A stretch of 64,000 nt of DNA from Sorangium cellulosum (GCF_004135735.1 NZ_CP012670.1:10115501-10179500); one strand, 5' to 3'. Positions 52,001 to 60,177 are shown, counted from the stretch's first letter. Program-made: numbers and translations. Notes: a model not told the origin generated them from the sequence alone.

Positions 52001-53881
52001 TACCTCGCGCGCTGCTCCGAGCCGGTCGTGCACCAGATCAGCATGATCCGCAGGTTCGCCGGCGGCGGGCAGGTCGTCTCGTTCTTCGCGCCCTACTGCT
52101 GCGAGGGGTGCGGCGCCCAGTTCGAGCGGCTGGTCGACTGCGTGCACGACGCGTCCGCGCTGGCCGGGTGCCGGCCGCCCGAGGCCGTGTGCCCGCGCTG
52201 CGGCGGGGCGGGCGCCTTCGACGACGACGCGGAGACGTACTTCGGGTTCGTCGCCCAGCACGGCGCCGGCGCGATCCCGCCCGACGTGCGGGCGATCCTG
52301 CTCGAGCTCGAGAAGAGCGACGACCCGGTCGGCGGCGACGCGGTGGAGAAGTCCGTCGACGGGCGCGTCACCCGGCTCAAGGTGGGGGCGAAGATGACGG
52401 CCGCGCTCCGGTGGAGCCGCATCATCGACGGCCTCGAGGGCCAGGTCGTCTTCGACCTGAGCGGCGTCCCCGGGGTGACGGCCGAGGGCGCGGCGCGCTT
52501 CGAGGCGGCGCTCCGCGGGATCGAGGGCGCCGTGGAGGACGTGCGCATCGAGGGCTGCCCGCGGCTGCTCGCCGAGCGCATGGCGAGCCCCTCCTGGCCG
52601 CAGCGCGCGCGGGTCGAGTCGGCGGTGGTCGAGGGCCGCTGCGCGTCGTGCGGCGCGATCCGGGCGGTGATCGTCGACATCGACAGCAACGCCGAGCTGC
52701 TCCGGGGCGGCCACGATCCGCGCGTCCCCTGCAAGCGGTGCAGCACGCCGCTCTCCTTCGACGGCTCGCGCTCGCTGCTCTACGTGCTCGGCGAGCACGC
52801 CGCGCGCGCGTCGCAGTCCCCCCTGGCCGCGGCGCCGGCGGCGGCCGCGAGCGCCTCGCCGTCGAGCGCGACGCCCACGGCCGCCGCGAGCGCGACGCCC
52901 ACGGCCGCCGCGAGCGCCTTGCCCACCGGCGCGGCGGCGGCGCAGCCGGGCGCGACCGGCAGCCCGGCGTTCGTCGCGCTGGTCGGCGCGGTGGCGCTCG
53001 TCGCGGCCGGCTTCGCGCTGTGGCGCAGCGGCCTGGGCCCCGCGGCGGCGCCCGCGTCCGCGGCGCCCACGGCCGCGCCGGCGGCGCCCGCGGCCCCCCC
53101 GGCCGCGTCCGCGGCGCCGGCGTCGGCCCAGGCGTCCGCGCGCTGGTCGGCGATGGACGACCTGCCGCCCGCGTGGGTGGAGCGGCCGTTCGTCATCGAC
53201 GGCGAGAGCGTCCTCGTCGTCGGCCGCGGCGGCCCGAGCCCGAGCGAGGCCGACGCGCTCGCCGCGGCGCGCCACGGCGCGATCGAGCGCCTCACGTCGA
53301 GCCTCGTCGGCGAGATCGCGAGCTCTCCCGTGGTCGGGCTGCTCATGGCGCAGCCGCCGGCCGGCGCCACCCCGCCGCCGCGCGCCGAGCTCGCCGAGCG
53401 CATCGCCGGGCGGTTCCTCGCCCAGGTCGGCGCGTTCGCGACGCCCGAGCGCGCGGAGGCCGTCGTGCGCAGGGAGGGCGGCGGCGTCGTCGCCTTCGCG
53501 CGCTACCGGCTGCCCCGGAAGAGCTTCGACGCGGCCGCGGCGCACTACCGGCGGACGGCCACGTTCCAGGGCGTCACCGTGGCGACCTTCTTCCCGCAGC
53601 TCGAGGCGAGCGTGCGCACCGCTGGCGAGCTCATCGTGGTCGCGGTCCCCCGCGCGCGGGCAGCGACGGGGAGCCGCGGAGGCGGCGACGCGTCGCCCGA
53701 GATCGCCGCGGGCGACATCGTCCTCGCGGTGAACGAGCGTCCGGTCCACTCGGTCGAGGCGTTCGACAGGGCCGCGGCGGACGCGTGGGCGCGCACGCCG
53801 ACCGGTGGTACGATGGCGCTGCAGATCGAGTCGCGCGGTGCGCGCCGCAGCGTGAATTTCGCGAAGTCCACAGGCCGCTGA
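49037..53881 (+). CDS. Double-FIST sensor with STAS/zinc-ribbon/TM/PDZ cassette
   Basis: 1614 residues from ATG 49037. Residues ~15-385 and ~455-830 are two FIST_N/FIST_C sensor units (TLVLVFGAPEFADDPGAIRE, GCSSAGEIAGAAVRDGTLSV, GFYSYGEIAPYATGHCDLHN), nearly identical in DNA. A Pro-rich linker is followed by STAS-like 1 (~923-1000: GDVLVVRLAGRMTEAFKGAA, ERITSFGVREWLQML), zinc ribbon 1 (CCEGCG, CPRCGG; ~1019-1056), STAS-like 2 (~1108-1174) and zinc ribbon 2 (CASCG, CKRC; ~1199-1239). The rest is an Ala-rich linker, one TM helix (~1311-1332), an LPP20-like domain (~1370-1490) and a PDZ-like domain (~1508-1614). FIST binds small ligands, probably amino acids. The C-terminal cassette is shared with the next gene. 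Confidence 0.88.
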   Translation: MILETFHYDREPRRWSVRALPVLDSDRTLVLVFGAPEFADDPGAIRELRRAYPRSHMVGCSSAGEIAGAAVRDGTLSVAVARFERTALRTAQVEVGSAAESFAAGQALARKLDRPGLRGVLVLSEGLGVNGSQLVRGLNAALPESVVVTGGLSGDGTRFQRTWVCTGDTVRSGIVAAVGLYGEHVVIQHGSRGGWDKFGPERVVTRSEGNVLYEVDGRPALALYKEYLGDKASELPASALLFPLSLRAAAGDEKALVRTVLAVDHDRQSMTFAGDVPEGHLVQLMKADFERLIGGAERAARSAGEGSRVGGDGALAIAISCVGRRIVLGDRAEEEVEAVLGALPRGTQVAGFYSYGEIAPYATGHCDLHNQTMTLTVLSESPALPTLRSGEPERKPRDAKEKAGVAARVVAQPAGGMAEFEELEIASDTSFEPQWPASSAASGMRLETFSFSRETGAWSVRALPALDGDRTLVLVFGAPEFADDPGAIRELRRAYPRSHMVGCSSAGEIAGAAVRDGTLSVAVARFERTALRTAQVEVGSAAESFAAGQALARKLDRPGLRGVLLLSEGLGVNGSQLVRGLNAALPESVVVTGGLSGDGTRFQRTWVCTGDTVRSGIVAAVGLYGEHVVIQHGSRGGWDKFGPERVVTRSEGNVLYEVDGRPALALYKEYLGDKASELPASALLFPLSLRAAAGDEKALVRTVLAVDHDRQSMTFAGDVPEGHLVQLMKADFERLIGGAERAARSAGEAAGDGARAGGDGALAIAISCVGRRIVLGDRVEEEVEAVLGALPRGTQVAGFYSYGEIAPYATGHCDLHNQTMTLTVLSESPTPLPRAEPAAPQTTPPTARTGEDPRPTIPAPPPSKGRRPPRDAALGPASGPVSSSHLPTTVDRLSLAAKAHRAAPTRSVPPVGASGRLDALASDRRRIGDVLVVRLAGRMTEAFKGAALARELDGRVLFDLAGVERITSFGVREWLQMLQAAQPRLRALYLARCSEPVVHQISMIRRFAGGGQVVSFFAPYCCEGCGAQFERLVDCVHDASALAGCRPPEAVCPRCGGAGAFDDDAETYFGFVAQHGAGAIPPDVRAILLELEKSDDPVGGDAVEKSVDGRVTRLKVGAKMTAALRWSRIIDGLEGQVVFDLSGVPGVTAEGAARFEAALRGIEGAVEDVRIEGCPRLLAERMASPSWPQRARVESAVVEGRCASCGAIRAVIVDIDSNAELLRGGHDPRVPCKRCSTPLSFDGSRSLLYVLGEHAARASQSPLAAAPAAAASASPSSATPTAAASATPTAAASALPTGAAAAQPGATGSPAFVALVGAVALVAAGFALWRSGLGPAAAPASAAPTAAPAAPAAPPAASAAPASAQASARWSAMDDLPPAWVERPFVIDGESVLVVGRGGPSPSEADALAAARHGAIERLTSSLVGEIASSPVVGLLMAQPPAGATPPPRAELAERIAGRFLAQVGAFATPERAEAVVRREGGGVVAFARYRLPRKSFDAAAAHYRRTATFQGVTVATFFPQLEASVRTAGELIVVAVPRARAATGSRGGGDASPEIAAGDIVLAVNERPVHSVEAFDRAAADAWARTPTGGTMALQIESRGARRSVNFAKSTGR
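49078..50181 (+). repeat. FIST-unit DNA duplication, copy 1
   Basis: About 1.1 kb matching 50407-51522 with roughly ten substitutions by eye and one 12-base difference (GEGSRVGG against GEAAGDGARAGG). The boundaries coincide with the FIST_N/FIST_C unit. Confidence 0.9.
50407..51522 (+). repeat. FIST-unit DNA duplication, copy 2
   Basis: Second copy of the FIST unit, offset 1329 bases at the left end and 1341 at the right end. Synonymous sites are as conserved as the rest, so the copies are recent or homogenised by gene conversion. Confidence 0.9.
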
Positions 53882-53958
53882 ACCTCGATGAGCCAGATGA
53901 TCGCCTGCCGTGCTCCCGGAGAAGCGACGCCAAGGGCCCGGATGGCAGAGGCCGGCGC

Positions 53959-56900
53959 ATGACCGAGCGCCACGTGGCCGGCCCCATGAGCGCCGCGGCG
54001 CGCCGTTCCACGACGCTCGGCCGGTACCGCCTGCTGAAGAAGATCGGCATGGGCGGCATGGCGGAGATCTGGGTCGCCTCCGTCGCGGGCATCTCGGGCG
54101 TGAAGAAGATCTGCGTCGTGAAGCAGATCCTCCCGCACCTCGCGGACAGCCCCGAGTTCGTGCGGATGTTCCTCGACGAGGCGCGCATCGCGGCGACGCT
54201 GGACCACCCCAACCTGGTCCAGATGTACGACATCGAGGAGGTCGACGGCGTCCCGCTCATCGCCATGGAGTACCTGCACGGCGAGGATCTCAGGACGCTC
54301 AAGAAGACGCTCCGGTCGGCGAACCGGCGGATGCCGGTGGAGCACGCGGTCACCATCGCGATCGGCGTCGCGGCCGGGCTGCACTACGCGCACGAGAAGG
54401 TCGGCTTCGACGGCAAGCCGCTCGACATCGTCCACCGCGACGTCTCGCCGCACAACGTCTTCGTCACGTACGACGGGGCCGTGAAGATCCTCGATTTCGG
54501 GATCGCGAAGGCGGCGAACCGCGTCAACGAGACGCGCGACGGCGCGCTCAAGGGCAAGGTCCCGTACATGTCGCCGGAGCAGTGCACGAGCGAGCAGCTC
54601 GATCGCCGGAGCGACATCTACTCGGTGGGCATCCTGCTGTACGAGATGTCGACGGGCAGCCGGCTGTTCCGGCGCGGCGCGACCGAGTTCGAGCTCATGC
54701 GGGCGATCGTCGAGGATCCGGTGCTGCCGCCGAGCCAGGTGAGCCACGACTACCCGCCGGAGCTGGAGCGCATCGTGCTCCGGTGCCTGGAGCGGGACCG
54801 GGAGAAGCGGTACGCGACCGCGCGGGATCTCCAGATCGACCTGGAGGCGTTCGCCCGGGAGCAGCGGCTCGCGACGTCGGCGCTGGCGCTGTCGTCGTTC
54901 ATGGAGGAGCTGTTCGGCCAGCGGGTGGAGGCGTGGCGGGGCGCGCTCGGCTCGGAGTCCGAGCTGTTGTCGCACATCGTCGAGAAGCAGGCGTCGAGCC
55001 TGCAGAACGACGACTCGTTCGCGGGGGAGCTCGACGGGCTCGGCGGCGCGCCGGCGAGCGCGCACGGCGGCGGCCGCACGGCCGGGGCGGCCACGAAGCT
55101 GTCGGCGCCGCTCTTCTCGTCGTCGCAGCTCGAGGCGCCGTCGCAGCTCGAGGCGTCGTCGCGGCTCGAGGCCGTGCGGGCGCTCGACCCCGCGCCGCCG
55201 CGCTCCAGGCGGCCGCCCGCGCGCTCGCTCGCGGACGCGGGCCCGGGATCGGAGCTCGACGGCGCGGCCGCGCCCGGGCCGCGCGCCCTCACGGTGACGC
55301 GGCGCAAGCTGGGCAACCTGCTCGTCGTCTCGCTGTCGGGGCGGATGACCGAGGAGCTCCAGGGCCACGTGGTGGCGCGGGGCATCGGCGGGCGCGTGCT
55401 GTTCGACCTGGGCGGGGTGCAGCGGGTCACGTCGTTCGGCGTGCGCGAGTGGATGGCGATGCTGGCGGAGGTCTCGCTGAGCGCGTCGGAGCTGTACATC
55501 GCGCGCTGCACCGAGCCGATCGTCAACCAGGTCAGCATGATCCGGCGCTTCTTCGGCGACGGGCGCATCGTGTCGTTCTACGGGCCGTACCGGTGCGAGC
55601 GCTGCGGCGCCGCGTTCGAGCGGCTCTTCGACTGCGACCGGGACGCGCACGTCGTGCGGACGCACGAGCCGCCGGCGAGCCCGTGCCCGCGCTGCGGCGG
55701 GGCGGCGGTGTTCGACGACGACGCGGAGAGCTATTTCGCGTTCGCGGTGAGCCACGCGGGCATCCAGCTCCCGGCCGACGTCCGGGTCGCGCTCGACGAG
55801 CTCACGCGGCTCGACGCCGGGACCAGCGAGGCGATCGAGAAGACGGTCGACGAGCGGGGGACGCGCATCCGCGTGCGCTGCAAGCTCGACGCGCAGGTCC
55901 GGTGGAAGCGGGCGCTCGACGGGATCGAGGGGGATCTGGTGCTCGACCTCGCGGGCGCGGCCGGGGTGACGAAGGAGGGGGCCGAGGCGCTCGAGCTGTC
56001 GCTGCGCGCGCTGGGCGACGAGGTGACGTCGATCCGGATCGAGGGCTGTCCGGTCGCGCTGCTCGAGCACCTCGCCGCGGCGGCGCCGCGGCTCCGGGCG
56101 GTGGTCGCCTCGGCGGTCGTCGACGGCGTCTGCGCGCGGTGCGACGCGCCGAGGCGGGCGGTGCTCGACGTGAAGGAGGCGGTCCAGGCCGCGCTGGAGG
56201 ACCGGGAGCCGTACGTGCCGTGCAAGCGGTGCAACGCGCCGCTGTCGTTCCAGTCGCTCCGGCCGGCGCTGAAGCGGCTCGGCGCCGGGCCGGCGCCGCG
56301 CGATGCGTCCGGGGAGCCCGCGCCGGCGGCGCTGGCCGCGGGGGAGCCCGCGCCGGCGGCGCTGGCCGCGGGGGCGGGCCCTGTCGCGGCGGGGGCGGCG
56401 CTGGCGGGGCAGGGCGCCACGGTGGGGCAGGGGGGCGCGGCCGGGTCGCCGGCGCTGGCGGGGCAGGAGGGCGCGGCGGGGTCGCTGGTGGCCGCGGGGT
56501 CGCCGGCGGCGGGCGCGCCTCGTGCGGCGGCCGCGGGCAGGGCCGTCGCCGGGGCCGGCGGGCCGGGGTCGCGCCTTGCGTACGTGGCGGTCGCGCTTTC
56601 GGCCGCGCTGCTGATCGTGAGCGTGGGCGTCACGCACCTGGGCTGGGGCCGCGCGCGCCGCGCACCTGGGGCGGACGTCGCTCCCGGCACGAGCCCGGGC
56701 GCGAGCGCGGCGGGCCCGGGCGCGGCGGGCCCGGGCGCGAGCGCGGCGCCGCCGGCCGGGGAGATGCCGCCCTGGATGCAGCAGCCGTTCGTCTCCGAGG
56801 GCGGCGCGGTCTTCGTGGTCGGCCAGGGCACGGGCGCGACCCGGGAGGCCGCGCTGTCGTCCGCGCGCGCCGACGCGATCTCCCGGCTCGCGAGCCACGT

Positions 56901-57432
56901 CGTGCCGGCGCTGGCCGGGTCGCAGGCCCACGGCTTCCTGAAGGCGCGCGGCGGCGGCGCGCGGCGCGCCGGCATGGCGGAGGCCGAGGCGAGCCGCTAC
57001 CTGCGGCAGGTCGGCGCGTTCGCCACGCCCGAGCGCGTCGACGCGCGCTTCCAGGAGCGCGACGGCGCGGTGGTGGCCGTCGCCCGCTACCGCATGCCCC
57101 GGGAGCGCTTCGACGAGGCGGTGCAGAGCTACCGGAGGACGGTGAGCGTGCTCGGCCTGACGGTGGCGCCGGTCTTCCCGCTGCTGGAGGGCGAGCTGAA
57201 GACGAGCGGCGACGCCGTCGTGGTCTCCGTGGACGACCCGGGCCCCGCGGCGTCCGCGGGCGTCCGCGTCGGCGACGTGGTGGTGGCTGTCGACGGCCAC
57301 CCGATCCTCCGCTTCGACGCATTGCAGCGCATCGCGCAGGAAGCGCGGGGAGGGGGCGCGCTCGAGCTCACGCTCGAGGCGGGCGGCGCGCGGCGGACGG
57401 TCGTGATCGAGAGGCCGAGCGGGCCTCCGTAG
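53959..57432 (+). CDS. Ser/Thr protein kinase with STAS/zinc-ribbon/TM/PDZ cassette
   Basis: 1157 residues from ATG 53959. Kinase domain residues ~22-307: KKIGMGGMAEIWVA (P-loop), CVVKQILPH (ATP Lys), DIVHRDVSPHNVFVTYDG (catalytic loop), VKILDFGIAKAANRVNE (DFG), YMSPEQCTSEQLDRRSDIYS; all key residues intact. Disordered linker, then STAS-like 1 (~447: GNLLVVSLSGRMTEELQGHV, RVTSFGVREWMAML), zinc ribbon 1 (CERCG, CPRCGG), STAS-like 2 (~630-700), zinc ribbon 2 (CARC, CKRC), TM helix (~870-895), LPP20-like (~934-1050) and PDZ (~1060-1157: ASAGVRVGDVVVAVDGHPIL). The cassette is paralogous along its length to that of the FIST protein 77 bases upstream. It could phosphorylate its own or the partner's STAS domains. 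Confidence 0.92.
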   Translation: MTERHVAGPMSAAARRSTTLGRYRLLKKIGMGGMAEIWVASVAGISGVKKICVVKQILPHLADSPEFVRMFLDEARIAATLDHPNLVQMYDIEEVDGVPLIAMEYLHGEDLRTLKKTLRSANRRMPVEHAVTIAIGVAAGLHYAHEKVGFDGKPLDIVHRDVSPHNVFVTYDGAVKILDFGIAKAANRVNETRDGALKGKVPYMSPEQCTSEQLDRRSDIYSVGILLYEMSTGSRLFRRGATEFELMRAIVEDPVLPPSQVSHDYPPELERIVLRCLERDREKRYATARDLQIDLEAFAREQRLATSALALSSFMEELFGQRVEAWRGALGSESELLSHIVEKQASSLQNDDSFAGELDGLGGAPASAHGGGRTAGAATKLSAPLFSSSQLEAPSQLEASSRLEAVRALDPAPPRSRRPPARSLADAGPGSELDGAAAPGPRALTVTRRKLGNLLVVSLSGRMTEELQGHVVARGIGGRVLFDLGGVQRVTSFGVREWMAMLAEVSLSASELYIARCTEPIVNQVSMIRRFFGDGRIVSFYGPYRCERCGAAFERLFDCDRDAHVVRTHEPPASPCPRCGGAAVFDDDAESYFAFAVSHAGIQLPADVRVALDELTRLDAGTSEAIEKTVDERGTRIRVRCKLDAQVRWKRALDGIEGDLVLDLAGAAGVTKEGAEALELSLRALGDEVTSIRIEGCPVALLEHLAAAAPRLRAVVASAVVDGVCARCDAPRRAVLDVKEAVQAALEDREPYVPCKRCNAPLSFQSLRPALKRLGAGPAPRDASGEPAPAALAAGEPAPAALAAGAGPVAAGAALAGQGATVGQGGAAGSPALAGQEGAAGSLVAAGSPAAGAPRAAAAGRAVAGAGGPGSRLAYVAVALSAALLIVSVGVTHLGWGRARRAPGADVAPGTSPGASAAGPGAAGPGASAAPPAGEMPPWMQQPFVSEGGAVFVVGQGTGATREAALSSARADAISRLASHVVPALAGSQAHGFLKARGGGARRAGMAEAEASRYLRQVGAFATPERVDARFQERDGAVVAVARYRMPRERFDEAVQSYRRTVSVLGLTVAPVFPLLEGELKTSGDAVVVSVDDPGPAASAGVRVGDVVVAVDGHPILRFDALQRIAQEARGGGALELTLEAGGARRTVVIERPSGPP

Positions 57433-57434
57433 CG

Positions 57435-57535
57435 GCGCCGGGGGGCGCTGCAGCAGCGCCGGGGGGCGCTGCAGCGGCGCCGGGGGGCGCTGCAGCGGCG
57501 CCGGGGGGCGCTGCAGCGGCGCCGGGCGGCGCTGC
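57435..57535. repeat. 21-bp tandem repeat, nearly five copies
   Basis: GCGCCGGGGGGCGCTGCAGC(A/G) starts at 57435, 57456, 57477, 57498 and, partial, 57519. Each unit can fold (GGCGCC, GGCGC) and the array begins 3 bases after the kinase stop. It may end transcription or simply be a slippage-prone minisatellite. Confidence 0.85.
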
Positions 57536-57648
57536 CCGCGGGGGGCGGTCTCCTGCCATGCCCTGACCTGGCCGCTTTCGTGCTCGGGACCTCGATGCGA
57601 TATGCTCCGGGCAGAGCGGCGCGGCGTTCTCGGTCGGAGGTCTCGAAC

Positions 57649-59571
57649 ATGCGCGGCCTGGAAGAGATCCAAGGGCTGGAGGCCGGAACCCTGATCGCGG
57701 GCAAGTACCGTGTGGATCGCCTGCTCGAGAAGGGGTCGATGGGCGCGGTCCTCGCCGCGACGGACGTGGAGGCCCGAGGACTGCGGGCGATCAAGCTGCT
57801 GCTGCCGGCGACGGCCGCCGATCCGGAGATGGCGCGGCGGTTCTTGCGGGAGGCGCGGATCGCGGCGCGGCTCCGGAGCGAGCACGCGGTGAGGGTGTAC
57901 GACGTGGGGCGGCTCGAGAGCGGCCTTCCTTTCCTGGTGATGGAGCTGCTCACTGGCCGTGATCTCCGGGCGCTCCGCAAGCAGCGGGGCCCGCTGCCGG
58001 TCGAGGAGGCGACGCTCTATATAATCCAGGCGTGCGACGCGCTCGCGGAGGCGCACGCGCTCGGGCTGGTGCACCGGGACGTGAAGCCGGCGAACCTGTT
58101 CTTGACGCACACGCGCGATGGATTGCCGTGCATCAAGGTGCTCGATTTCGGCATCACCAAGGTGTCGGAGGCGTCGACGCTGGGCCTCGGCGACCTGCGG
58201 ACGAGCACGGGCCTGATGCTCGGGACACCGCACTACATGCCACCGGAGCAGATGCGCGGGCAGCGCGACGTGGACGCGCGCGCGGACATCTGGGCGCTCG
58301 GCTCGCTGCTTTATGTGCTCCTGACGGGGCGGTATCCGATGCACGCCCGCTCGGTGCAGACGGTCTCGCTGGTGCTCGGCGGGCGGTACGTGCCGCCGCT
58401 GCCGTCGAAGGTCCGGCGCGGGCTCACGCCGGAGATCGATCCGGTCATCATGAGATGTCTCGAGCGGGATCGCGACCAGCGCTTTGCCGACGTGGCGGAG
58501 CTGGTGCAGGCGCTGCGCCCGTTCGCGCCGCCCGCGGCCCACCGGCTCGTCGAGCGCATCGAGCGCGTGCTCCGCGATCGCGCGCGCGGGTCGCGCGGCG
58601 GCGCGCGGGGAGGCGCGCGCGTGGCGGGGCGGGGGGATGGCGGCGCGGTCGCGACGTCGACCAGCTCGTACCCGCCGCCGTCCGGGGGAGGGCTTGACGT
58701 GCATCTGCTGGAGCGGCTTCGCTCGTTGCCGCCGCCCTCGGTGCCGCCGCCCTCGTCGGGAGTGCCGCGGTCGATCCCGCCACCGTCGTCGGTGTCGCCG
58801 CCGTCGGTGCCGCCGCCGTCGACACCGGTGTTCTCCAGCGCGCCGCCGTCGGTGCCACCGCCGTCGACACCGGTGTTCTCCAGCGCGCCGCCGTCGGTGC
58901 CACCGCCGTCGACACCGGTGTTCTCCAGCGCGCCGCCGTCCGTGCCACCGCCCTCGACCCCGGTGTTCTCCAGTGTGCCGCCGTCCGTGCCACCGCCGTC
59001 GACCCCGGTGTTCTCCAGCGCGCCGCCGTCAGTTCCGCCGCCGTCGACTCCGATGTCCTCTCCTGCTCCGGCCAGCGAGCCCGGAGCGAAGCGCAGTGTC
59101 ACCGCCGTTCCGGCTCAGCCGCGGTTCGAGGCGGCCATGGTCGTCGAGCCGGGCTCCCACGGCGCGCTCCCGGGATCGTGGCCGCGCCGGTGGCTCTCGC
59201 CCTCGCGGGTGGGCTTCGGGGTGGCGGCGGCGATCGCGGTGGCCGCCGTGCTGCTCGTGAGCGGAGCGCCGCCTCCGGAGCCGCCGTCCAGCGCTCCCGG
59301 GGCCGAGGCGCCCCTCGCGGGCGCGGGCTCGCCCGTTCCGCCGCCCGTGGCCGCCACGGCCAGCGCGCCCCCCGCGGCGTCCTCCGCGCCCTCGGCCGAG
59401 CCGGTCGCGGACGCCTGGCGCGGGGAGCTTCCGGAGCAGGCCCGGCCCGCGCCCCAGGGCGGCGCTCCCCGCGCTGCTGCGGCCCCGCTGCTCTCCGCGA
59501 GCGGGATACCTCCTGCATCCGCCTCGCCCTCGCGGGGAGAGGGCACCTCGGTCAGCGCCCCACCGCGGTGA
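57649..59571 (+). CDS. Ser/Thr protein kinase, Pro-rich linker, TM anchor
   Basis: 640 residues from ATG 57649, chosen for CGGAGG 9 bases upstream. Kinase residues ~18-285: RLLEKGSMGAVLAATDV, LRAIKLLLPAT, LGLVHRDVKPANLFLTHTRD, IKVLDFGITKVSEAS, TPHYMPPEQMRGQRDVDARA; intact. Residues ~380-470 are six tandem 45-bp repeats encoding PPSVPPPSTPVFSSA. A TM helix (~520-540: VGFGVAAAIAVAAVLLVSGA) puts an ~100-residue Pro/Ala-rich tail outside. Of the PknB-like type common in myxobacteria. It lies 216 bases after the cassette kinase and may be the last gene of that cluster. Confidence 0.92.
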   Translation: MRGLEEIQGLEAGTLIAGKYRVDRLLEKGSMGAVLAATDVEARGLRAIKLLLPATAADPEMARRFLREARIAARLRSEHAVRVYDVGRLESGLPFLVMELLTGRDLRALRKQRGPLPVEEATLYIIQACDALAEAHALGLVHRDVKPANLFLTHTRDGLPCIKVLDFGITKVSEASTLGLGDLRTSTGLMLGTPHYMPPEQMRGQRDVDARADIWALGSLLYVLLTGRYPMHARSVQTVSLVLGGRYVPPLPSKVRRGLTPEIDPVIMRCLERDRDQRFADVAELVQALRPFAPPAAHRLVERIERVLRDRARGSRGGARGGARVAGRGDGGAVATSTSSYPPPSGGGLDVHLLERLRSLPPPSVPPPSSGVPRSIPPPSSVSPPSVPPPSTPVFSSAPPSVPPPSTPVFSSAPPSVPPPSTPVFSSAPPSVPPPSTPVFSSVPPSVPPPSTPVFSSAPPSVPPPSTPMSSPAPASEPGAKRSVTAVPAQPRFEAAMVVEPGSHGALPGSWPRRWLSPSRVGFGVAAAIAVAAVLLVSGAPPPEPPSSAPGAEAPLAGAGSPVPPPVAATASAPPAASSAPSAEPVADAWRGELPEQARPAPQGGAPRAAAAPLLSASGIPPASASPSRGEGTSVSAPPR

Positions 59572-59572
59572 A

Positions 59573-59813
59573 GGATGGTCGCGGCAACCCCGAAGCCTCG
59601 CCGTCGGGGCATCAGGGATGGTCGAGGCAACCCCGAAGCCTCGCCGTCGGGGCATCAGGGATGCTCGAGGCAACCCCGAAGCCTCGCCGTCGGGGCTCAG
59701 GGATGGTCGAGGCAACCCCGAAGCCTCGCCGTCGGGGCATCAGGGATGGTCGCGGTAACCCCGAAGCCTCGCCGTCGGGCTCAAGGACGGTCGCCGCAAC
59801 CCCCACGCCTCAG
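59573..59813. repeat. 43-bp tandem hairpin repeat, five copies and a partial
   Basis: Units begin at 59573, 59616, 59659, 59701 and 59744, with a decayed sixth at 59785. Each contains CCCCGAAGCCTCGCCGTCGG and G, folding with a CCCCGA/TCGGGG stem. The array starts 2 bases after the kinase stop and runs to the hsdM relic. No unique spacers, so it is not a CRISPR. Confidence 0.9.
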
Positions 59814-60177
59814 CCCGCCGCCGCCCGCGCCCTCAGATCGGCTTCCACCGCCTCGAACTGCTCCAGCGCCGCGCGCAGGTCCTCCACGATCTCCCCCGCG
59901 ATCACGTCCGGCGTCGGGAGGCTCTCGGACGCCTCCAGGCTCTCGTCCTTCAGCCAGAAGATATCGAGGCTGCACTTGTCCCGGGCGACCAGCTCTGCGT
60001 ACTCGTAGGCTCGCCACTGCCCTGCAGGGTTCTTCTCCGAGAACGTCGCCCTCTCAAGAACAGCAGGAACGTGAGCTGCTCGACGTAGTCGCCGTAGGAG
60101 AGGCCGTCGTCGCGCAGGACGTTGCAGTAGGACCAGAGCTTCTGGACGATCTGGGCGGAGGGGTTCGACACGTTCAA
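59810..60177 (-). pseudogene. hsdM: Type I restriction methylase HsdM, internal deletion
   Basis: TTG 60177 begins NVSNPSAQIVQKLWSYCNVL, RDDGLSYGDYVEQLTFLLFL, the N-terminus of HsdM. At about 60050 it jumps, out of frame, to NPAGQWRAYEYAELVARDKC, SLDIFWLKDESLEASESLPT, PDVIAGEIVEDLRAALEQFE, the C-terminus, ending at 59810. The SAM-binding and NPPF catalytic parts (~350 residues) are deleted, so it cannot methylate. Its start overlaps the stop of the PIN gene (TTGA), showing the original operon order. Confidence 0.8.

Noticed and set aside
48938..53749. 1603-residue open frame on the minus strand opposite the FIST gene
   Set aside because: Its sequence is Arg/His/Gln/Pro low-complexity with the duplicated FIST DNA repeated in it. 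High GC suppresses stops in this antisense frame; the plus strand has clear domains.
53545..58704. 1719-residue open frame on the minus strand opposite the kinases
   Set aside because: No domain or signal is visible, composition is shadow-like, and both kinases on the plus strand have intact catalytic motifs.
59573..59813. CRISPR array
   Set aside because: Units are 41-43 bp and identical throughout, with no unique spacers and no cas genes nearby; it is a simple tandem repeat.
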